A stretch of 64,000 bases of DNA, taken from positions 127,728,371-127,792,370 of the forward strand of contig CM076848.1 of the NCBI GenBank assembly GCA_039519185.1. The letters run 5' to 3'. A model generated the notes under the pieces. That model had not been told where the DNA came from, searched no databases, and saw only the letters and a list, made by a program, of their open reading frames with translations. How positions within the stretch are numbered: the stretch's first letter is position 1; each line of letters opens with the position of its first letter. The translations under genes and the position numbers were made by a program. Below are positions 56,099 through 64,000 of the stretch, in pieces. Origin of the DNA: Astragalus membranaceus. Lineage: Eukaryota > Streptophyta > Magnoliopsida > Fabales > Fabaceae.

Positions 56099-58630
56099 TG
56101 TAACACCCCTTTCTACCCGTCACTTTATTTATAAAAATCAGAGTTTGAAAATTTCGTTCATAGGGAATGTTACACATACTTCAATAAAACGTCGCTTATC
56201 AATTTTAAAAACAGTTTAACTCAAAAATCATACATCCACGTAGCACGTCACAATATCAGAATCTCAAGCCTCATTTTAACGTCGCTTATAAAACTCAACA
56301 TAACAAAACCAACTACGCAGCGGAAAAACAATAAAACATAACAGAATGGTCCACATGGACATAACAACCGAAAATCATTAATAAATGCCGAGTTCATTTT
56401 CCCCCCCTGAGTGCTACGTATCAGAGCATGACGACTCGACTCAAAAGTGAAGCTAAGACCTTCACTGGGAATCACCTGCACGTTACCAACACGGGGGTAA
56501 CATTCAAACAGGAAAGGGTGAGCATCATTTCAATCCATATAATAGAAAATATGATAAGGACTAATCATAGGCTACGCACTAGAACAATCAGCATACAAAA
56601 CACTAAGTATTTACACCACAGTCTTCATTCACGCCACTTACAATAACTCCTCTCATGTCGTGTAGGTGTATGAAATGCAACCCACTCGCGGGCATATGCA
56701 TGAGGTACCTTTTCACAAAACGTCGCTTAGCCCTTAAGGCCTCATCGTCACTTAGCCACTCAGGCCCCAAAACGTCACTGGGTTTATGCATATGGGCATG
56801 AGACACTATGACATGCACCACTCACAACACGCAAAACACACAATAACTTAAGTCATAGTCAACTATGTGACCCGTCACTTACCGGTTTGCTCGCAAGAGC
56901 ACAGCACCTGTCAAACTCATAATCAGCACACAACGTCACTTGGCCATTTAGACCTTCACATCACTTAGCCCTTCGGGCCCCAAACGTCACTGGTTTTTCA
57001 TCGTCACTCACACATAAACATCAATCAACTCAAACAATAACCACTGAGGGCAAAAACGTCATTTGACTAACCACCAAGGGCATCCTCGTCATTTACACAT
57101 CATTATCTACAACTTTGGCCACTAGGGGCAAAACAGTCTTTTACACGTCATAACTAATAATAAATAGCCACTAAGGGCGAAACAGTCATTTAACTAGCCC
57201 CGAGAGCATCATCGTCAAAATCATCATTTTTGACATTACTTCGCTAAAACTGTTGTTTATACACCAAAAGGGATTTTTAAAGAGCTTCATATCATTTTTC
57301 AATGTCACTGGGACGATCACCGGGGACGGCCACTTGGGCGCCCACAAAAAATCAGAAAATAACAATTTTTCATTTTAAAAATTGGACCCATAGATGGACA
57401 ACGTAAAAAGCTTCACGACACTTTTCGAATCGTTCAAAACGGACGTCTGAGTCAAAAGTTATGATAAAAATAAGTTTGGGAAAAATTAGGCAACATTCTG
57501 AAAATTGGCGCCTTAGGCGCCCAGGCAACCAGGCAACACAACACGCCACAGGCGCCCAGCGCCCAGGCGCGCACAACGCAACATGCAACACAGCACGCCA
57601 CAGGCGCCCAGCGCCCAGGCGCGCACAACGCAACACGCAACACAGCACGCCACAGGCGCCCAGCGCCCAGGCGCGCACACACGCACAACACGACACGACA
57701 CGGGCGCCTAGCGCCCAGGCGCGCACACACGTGCAACACCACACACCACAGGCGCCCAGCGCCCAGCACAGGCGCTTAGCACCCAGAAACCAGCAACAAA
57801 TCCAGAATTTTGTTCAACAACTTTTCAAAACTGAAAATTGGTTTCCTAACAATTTTAAAGTGTAAAAACTCAAATTTTTCCAGCAACCAAAAATGCACCT
57901 ATTTGATTTCGAAATCACCAAAACTCAATTTACCAAAAACTCAATTGAAAACGTCACCAACATCATCTTGGCGCCCTAGGCGCCCAAGTACCCACAACCC
58001 CTATGCGACCTCATCTCAACAAGCCAAACACATGGATCAAAATTATGGATTCTCAACATATGCGCACATCACCACCAATAAGACAATTTCATAGATCCCA
58101 CCAAGCAATGAATCAAATTCGCATACACTCATAATGAATATATATAGGGAAGTTAACATCAAGAACATCAAGAAACGCAAAAGAACATCAAGAACATCAT
58201 GAATCTAGCATAAACCTTAGATCTAGCCCCTATCATAAGATTTATTAGATGGAAGGATAGAGCTCCCCTAACCTTTTCAAGAAGAAGAATTCGATGCCCT
58301 AGGAGAAGTCACCCACAGAGCCACAGCAACAACGGAGATCCCTTCCTCTTGATCTTCGAACCCTCTTCTCCTTCTCCACTTGCTCTCTCTTGAAATTTCG
58401 CACAATAAGCCAACAACCCTAACCCCAAACACTACTCCACTTCGCATATTTGTGGATTCATGGGCTTGGGCCTTCCACTCAAGCCCAAGTCATGCAAGTG
58501 GCGCCTCCACTCCCTCCTAATACCACCAACAATTAATAAAATTCTAATTAATTACATTATATTAAATAAATTAATTTAAATCCCCAAATACTTAATTAAG
58601 TAAATTAATTAAATATTTTAGGGTGTTACA
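56099..58630 (-). repeat. 5' LTR of the mosaic Tekay element
   Basis: 2,532 bp, nearly identical to the solo LTR at 46059-48582 apart from a few substitutions and a 9-bp indel at the start of the GCGCC block. Followed by AGCAG and PMD part 3. Confidence 0.93.
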
Positions 58631-58635
58631 AGCAG

Positions 58636-58949
58636 CACTTGCCTTCATGTATGACCAGCTGAACTACTCCTTCTTGGACCAGGCGCATCAGTTAGGAGGG
58701 TATGCGACCCTCTTACAGGTAATAATTTTAAATTAATTTTTTCCGAGTTTGGTTAAATTTTTGTTAAACCGTTTTTAATTCACCATGTTGTTTATCTTCT
58801 TTTTTTCAGAGTTGGATTTTATGGTATTTTCCTCAGCTAGTGGAGAGGAGGAGTGGATTGCGGACTGGAGCACTGTGTGGGCGTTGGAGGAAGAAGAAGA
58901 CAGATGGAGTGAAGCTGGGGGTATACAGGCAGAGGATTGATGCGCTGAC
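58636..58949 (+). pseudogene. PMD segment, part 3, second copy
   Basis: Duplicate of 48588-48901 with the same intron and the same CTGAC cut point. A single substitution was noticed (G to A in the intron near 58732). It arose through the tandem duplication, not an independent capture. Confidence 0.9.
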
Positions 58950-61689
58950 TGTAACACCCCTTTCTACCCGTCACTTTGTTTATAAAAATCAGAGTTTAAA
59001 AAAAAATTTCGTTCATAGGGAATGTTACACATACTTCAATAAAACGTCGCTTATCAATTTTAAAAAATAGTTCAACTCAGTAGTCATGCGTTCACGTAGC
59101 ACGTCACAAATAAAGAATCTCAAGCCTCAATTTAACGTCGCTTATAAAACTCAACATAACAAAAACCAACTACGCAGCGGAAAATAATAAAACATAACAG
59201 AAGGGTCCACATGGACATAACAACCAGAAAATCATTAATAAAATATCGAGTTCGTTTCCCCCCTGAGTGCTACGTATCAGAGCATGACGACTCGACTCGA
59301 GAAGTGAAGCTAAGGCATTCACTGGGAATCACCTGCACGTTACCAACACGGGGGTAACATTCAAACAGGAAAGGGTGAGCATCATTTCAATCCATATAAT
59401 AGAAAATATGATAAATACTAATCATAGGCTACGCACTAGAACAATCAGCATCCAAAACACTAAACATCCACATCACAGTCATCATTCACATCACTTACAA
59501 TAACTCATCTCATGTCATGTAGGCTTATGAAATGCAACCCACTCGCGGGCATATGCATGAGGTACCTTTTCATAAAACGTCGCTTAGCCCTTAAGGCCTC
59601 ATCGTCACTTAGCCACTCAGGCCCCAAAACGTCACTGGGTTTATGCATATGGGCATGAGACACTATGACATGCGCCACTCACAACACGCAAAACACGCAA
59701 TTACTTAAATCATAGTCAACTATGTGACCCGTCACTTACCGGTTTGCTCGCAAGAGCACAGCACCTGTCAAACTCATAATCAGCACACAACGTCACTTGG
59801 CCATTTAGACCTTAACATCACTTAGCCCTTCGGGCCCCAAACGTCACTGGTTTTCCATCGTCACTTACACATAAACATCAATCAACTCAAACAATAACCA
59901 CTGAGGGCAAAAACGTCATTTGACTAACCACCAAGGGCATCCTCGTCATTTACACATCTTTATCTACAACTTTGGCCACTAGGGGCAAAACAGTCTTTTA
60001 CACGTCATAAATAATAATAATAGCCACTAAGGGCGAAACAGTCATTTAACTAGCCCCGAAGGCATCATCGTCAAAATCATCATTTTTGACATTACTTCGC
60101 TAAAACTGTTGTTTATACACCAAAAGGGATTTTTAAAGAGCTTCATATCATTTTTCAATGTCACTGGGACGATCACCGGGGGATGGCCACTTGGGCGCCC
60201 ACAAACAATCAGAAACTAACAATTTTTCATTTTAAAAATTGGACCCATAGATGGACAACGTAAAAAGCTTCACGACACTTTTCGAATCGTTCAAAACGGA
60301 CGTCTGAGTCAAAAGTTATGATAAAAATAAGTTTGGGAAAATTAGGCAACATTCTGAAAATTGGCGCCTTAGGCGCCCAGGCAACCAGGCAACACGCGCA
60401 CTGGCGCCCAGCGCCCAGGCGCGCAACACAAGCACACACACGCACGACAGGCGCGCACACGGGCGCCATGCGCCCAGGGCAACAACGCGCAACACAGCGC
60501 AACACAACACGGGCGCTCAGCGCCCAGCGCCTTGGCGCAACTCACACACACACGCCTGGGCGCTCAGCGCCCAGCAACACGCACAGGCACAACACGCAGC
60601 GCCCTTGGCGCCCAGCACAGGGCGCCTGGCGCCCAGTCACAGCAGCAACACAACCCAGAATTTTTCCAACAACTTTTTAACACTAAAATTGATTCCTAAC
60701 AATTTAAAAGTGTAAAAAATCCATATTTTCCCAGCAACCAGAAATGCACTTATTTTACTCAATTTCTCAAAAACCAATTGGGCATTATCTTCACTATCTC
60801 CTTGGCACCCTAGGCGCCTATGCACACACTCACCCAAATTGCGAACAACACAATCAATCCAACATACCAAATTTCAGTTTCACGAATACTCAAATGCCAC
60901 AATTCATCAAACAAACGCATAGGTCGCAATTACCTCCATGATTATAATTCCAACAAATCAATTCGCACCCATATATATATATAAATTCAACAATTCAATT
61001 CGCATACCCATACATAAAAACCCACAATTCAATTCGCATACATATATATATAACAAACCAACATCAACAACGCATCAAGAACTCATCAAGAATTCATCAT
61101 ATATATACAACTCAATAATTCAATTCGCATATATAACCCAACAATTCAATTTCGCATATATATATATAAAAAAAATATCAACAACAACAATATATTAAGA
61201 ACACATCAAGAAATTTAGTTTAACCCTAAATCTAGAACCCATCATATGATTTATTAGATAGAATGATAGAGCTCCCCTAACCTTTTCAAGAAGAAGAATT
61301 CGATGCCCTAGGAGAAGTCACCTACAGAGCCACAGCAACAACGGAGATCCCTTCCTCTTGATCTTCGAATCCTCTTCTCCTTCTCCTCTTGGCCGCCTTG
61401 CTCTCTCTCTTTCTCACGCTCTTCTCCTTCTCTCTTGCTCTCTCTTTCAATTTCGCAATTTTGGCCACCAAAACCCTAGCCCCCAACAACCTAACCACTT
61501 CGCATACATTGGGGATCATGGGCTTGGGCTTTTCACTTAAGCCCAAGTCATGCAAGTGGCGCCTCCACTCCCTCCTAATACCACCAAAATTAATTAAAAC
61601 ACTTCTAACAAATAATTAAAACTCAATTAAATAAAAGAAATACCTAAATACTTAATTAAATGAATTAATTAAATATTTAGGGTGTTACA
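58950..61689 (-). repeat. 3' LTR of the second Tekay copy
   Basis: Almost identical to 48902-51605, with one ~36-bp extra AATTCAATTCGCATAC-type repeat near 60995-61035 and scattered substitutions. Confidence 0.93.
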
Positions 61690-61701
61690 ACTCTCCCCCA
61701 C

Positions 61702-63999
61702 TTAGAATATTTCGTCCTCGAAATTTACCTGATCGAACAACTCTGGGTAGGATTCTCGCATCTTGCTCTCTAGCTCCCAAGTCATACTCTCGCCGGCAGC
61801 TCCTAGCCAGACCACTTTCACTAATGCAATCTCTTTGCCTCTAAGCGCTTTCACTTCATGATCCTCAATCCGTACGGGCATCGTCTCCACAGTGAGATTA
61901 TCCCGCACCTCTACATCGTCCATATGGATCACATGAGATGGATCCGAAACATACTTCCGAAGTTGCGACACATGAAACACGTCGTGCAAATTCGAAAGAT
62001 TTGGCGGTAAAGCCACTCTATAAGCCACATTTCCGATTCTTTCAGAAATCTGATAAGGACCAACAAATCGAGGAGTGAGCTTCTTCGATTTCAACGCTCG
62101 ACCAACACCGGTAATAGGAGAAACCCTCAAGAACACATGCTCACCCTCCTGAAACTCTAAATCCTTCCTCCGCTTGTCATGATAACTCTTCTGACGACTC
62201 TGCGAAGCCTTCATCTTCTCACGGATCATCTTGATCTTCTCTGTAGTCTCCCGGACAATCTCCGGACCCAACACTACACTTTCTCCCGACTCATACCAAC
62301 ATAACGGTGTCCTACACTTTCGACCATACAATGCTTCAAACGGTGCCATCCCAATACTGGCATGGTAACTGTTGTTGTAGGTAAACTCAATCAACGCAAG
62401 GTAGGAATCCCATGAACCCCGCTGTTCCAATACACAAGCCCTCAACAAATCCTCTAATGACTGAATTGTCCTCTCCGACTGACCGTCTGTCTGAGGATGA
62501 TATGCTGAACTCATTTTCAGCTTTGAAGCCAATTCCTTCTGCAAACTCGTCCAAAACTCAGAAGTGAACCTCGGATCCCTATCTGACACAATACTCTTCG
62601 GAACACCGTGCAGCTTCACAATTTCTTTGACATAGACCTCTGCCAACCTCGACACTGGATAAGTGATATTAATAGGAATAAAGTGGGCAGATTTCGTCAA
62701 CCTATCTACGACCACCCAAATAGTGTCATAACCCTTAGCTGTATTCGGCAATCCCGTCACAAAATCCATCGCAATGCTATCCCATTTCCACTCTGGAACT
62801 TCCAACGGTTGCATTAACCCTGCTGGCTTCTGGTGTTCAACCTTCGACTTTTGACAGGTCAAACAGGCATACACAAACTGTGCCACATCTCTCTTCATAC
62901 CATACCACCAAAACATCTTTTTCAGATCTTGATACATTTTCGTCGCTCCAGGATGGATACTCAACTTGCTACGGTGACCCTCCTCTAAAATTGCCTTTCT
63001 CATCTCTTCATCGTCCGGAACACAGATCCTACCCCGGAACCTCAACACACCACTGGAATCTAATTTGAAATCTTCATCTTCAGATTGACCGACCCCATTA
63101 ATTAAATCCACTAACTTGACATCTGACTTCTGAGCCTCCCTGATGCTGCTCAGGAAATCATTATCGATCTTTAACATCCCCAGCTTGACACTGCGAGGTG
63201 TCATTTTACAAACCAAACTCAAATCTCTGAATTCTTCGATTAACTCTAATTCTTTCACCATCATTGCCGACATATGCAAAGACTTTCTGCTTAAAGCATC
63301 AGCCACGACATTAGCTTTGCCGGGATGATAATTCAAACCAAAGTCATAATCCTTCAAGAGCTCCAACCACCGACGCTGTCTCATATTCAACTCTTTCTGG
63401 TCGAACAGGTACTTTAGACTCTTATGATCACTGAACACTTCGAACCTCGAACCATAAAGGTAGTGCCTCCAAATCTTGAGCACAAATACCACAGCAGCCA
63501 ATTCCAAATCATGCGTAGGGTAATTTTTCTCATGAACCCGCAACTGCCTCGACGCATACACAACGACCTTCCCATCTTGCATCAACACTCCACCGAGACC
63601 CATCTTTGAAGCGTCACAATATACAACGAACGGTTCCTCTGGATTAGGCAACGTCAACACAGGCGACGTCGTCAATCTCTTTTTTAGCTCCACAAAACTT
63701 TCCTCACACCGGGCATCCCAAACAAAAACTTTACCCTTGCAAGTCAACTGAGTCAACGGAAGGGCCAACTTGGAAAAACCCTCGATGAACCTCCTGTAGT
63801 ACCCAGCCAAACCCAAAAAGCTTCTAATCTCTGTTACGGACTTCGGAGACTCCCACTCCAACACTGCTTCTACTTTTGCCGGATCAACTGCAATACCACT
63901 ACCAGAAATCACGTGCCCAAGGAAACTCACCTCTTTCAGCCAGAATTCACACTTCGATAACTTAGCGTACAACTTTTTCTCTTTTAAAACTTCCAACAC
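61702..63999 (-). CDS. Tekay pol, C-terminal 765 aa (partial)
   Basis: Open to the window edge; covers the RT thumb region, RNase H, integrase and chromodomain. It is the same family as the 1,456-aa protein. The last ~160 codons (61702-62170) are almost identical to that copy, while upstream codons differ at several positions (for example YDTIWVVV versus HDAIWVII, and YHASIG versus NHSSIG). No internal stops are visible in the part present. Confidence 0.95.
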   Translation of the reverse strand: MLEVLKEKKLYAKLSKCEFWLKEVSFLGHVISGSGIAVDPAKVEAVLEWESPKSVTEIRSFLGLAGYYRRFIEGFSKLALPLTQLTCKGKVFVWDARCEESFVELKKRLTTSPVLTLPNPEEPFVVYCDASKMGLGGVLMQDGKVVVYASRQLRVHEKNYPTHDLELAAVVFVLKIWRHYLYGSRFEVFSDHKSLKYLFDQKELNMRQRRWLELLKDYDFGLNYHPGKANVVADALSRKSLHMSAMMVKELELIEEFRDLSLVCKMTPRSVKLGMLKIDNDFLSSIREAQKSDVKLVDLINGVGQSEDEDFKLDSSGVLRFRGRICVPDDEEMRKAILEEGHRSKLSIHPGATKMYQDLKKMFWWYGMKRDVAQFVYACLTCQKSKVEHQKPAGLMQPLEVPEWKWDSIAMDFVTGLPNTAKGYDTIWVVVDRLTKSAHFIPINITYPVSRLAEVYVKEIVKLHGVPKSIVSDRDPRFTSEFWTSLQKELASKLKMSSAYHPQTDGQSERTIQSLEDLLRACVLEQRGSWDSYLALIEFTYNNSYHASIGMAPFEALYGRKCRTPLCWYESGESVVLGPEIVRETTEKIKMIREKMKASQSRQKSYHDKRRKDLEFQEGEHVFLRVSPITGVGRALKSKKLTPRFVGPYQISERIGNVAYRVALPPNLSNLHDVFHVSQLRKYVSDPSHVIHMDDVEVRDNLTVETMPVRIEDHEVKALRGKEIALVKVVWLGAAGESMTWELESKMRESYPELFDQVNFEDEIF

Positions 64000-64000
64000 T

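Larger units (their letters stand above)
48902..58630 (-). mobile_element. Tekay chromovirus with intact gag-pol and mosaic ends
   Basis: Complete structure: LTR, PPT (51606-51618), gag-pol, PBS, LTR. The flanks do not match (CTGAC before 48902, AGCAG after 58630), and the two LTRs differ in length (2,704 versus 2,532 bp) and sequence. The right LTR is instead almost identical to the solo LTR at 46059-48582, and the left LTR to 58950-61689. I infer it is a recombinant of two elements. Confidence 0.93.
46059..64000. repeat. ~10.04-10.08 kb tandem duplication
   Basis: Unit 1 (46059-56098) and unit 2 (56099 onward, incomplete) have the same order: LTR, PMD part 3, LTR, Tekay internal region. 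Offsets are 10,040 bp (46059 to 56099), 10,048 bp (48902 to 58950) and 10,084 bp (51605 to 61689), the drift coming from small indels in LTR repeats, including an extra ~36 bp near 61000. The PMD copies differ by about one base in 314. Confidence 0.93.
58950..64000 (-). mobile_element. Tekay chromovirus, second tandem copy, truncated by window
   Basis: LTR 58950-61689 (2,740 bp), PPT 61690-61702, and the 3' part of gag-pol to the window edge. Left flank CTGAC (58945-58949) equals that of the first copy. If the duplication model is right, its far end outside the window should be followed by CTGAC. Confidence 0.92.

Overview
The window is a dense, heterochromatin-like block of nested transposable elements from a flowering-plant nuclear genome. 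This follows from chromovirus, Athila and copia LTR retrotransposons, a CACTA DNA transposon with introns, hAT-like and Mutator-like elements, and tRNA-iMet and tRNA-Asp primer-binding sites. A legume or other eudicot is my best guess, from the Ogre-like LTR and the style of the SIRE-like copia and MULE termini; that is inference. I see no intact host gene, no rRNA, tRNA or CRISPR. Most boundaries below rest on target-site duplications (TSDs) read directly from the sequence.

Layout, left to right. 1-529: end of a Tekay-type LTR. 530-3268: unassigned DNA carrying a 1.0 kb hAT-like element (8-bp TSD CTCCAGGG). 3269-13608: complete Athila-lineage Ty3/gypsy element (TSD TAGTG) with one long gag-pol frame ended early by a single stop; its 3' LTR carries a 1,092-bp foldback MULE (9-bp TSD TACTTTTTA). 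13655-35665: decayed Ty1/copia element split by a solo Ogre-like LTR (17007-31176, TSD GTGAT), itself split by a gag-deleted Tekay chromovirus (17928-28657, TSD CACCA, minus strand), whose 3' LTR (the left one, since the element is on the minus strand) is split by a solo Athila-type LTR (18413-20469, TSD ATAAG) holding a ~104-unit TTC microsatellite.

35683 to at least 48901: a CACTA element with its 5' terminal inverted repeat, about twenty subterminal CCGCCGGTA motifs, a broken tnp2 transposase, a broken second gene (Transposase_24-like), and directly downstream in the same orientation a plant mobile domain (PMD, MAIN/MAIL-like) coding segment. No 3' CACTA terminus lies between transposase and PMD, so the PMD looks captured by the transposon. 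About 0.9 kb of PMD coding sequence has been hit three times by TGTAACA...TGTTACA LTR elements.

46059 to the right edge: a ~10.04-10.08 kb tandem duplication. Each unit holds an LTR, the last PMD exons, a second LTR and Tekay gag-pol. The first copy encodes an uninterrupted 1,456-aa gag-pol with a C-terminal chromodomain; the second runs off the window. Mismatched TSDs (CTGAC left, AGCAG right) and a sharp change in divergence near 52.08 kb point to unequal recombination between the internal regions of two neighbouring elements.
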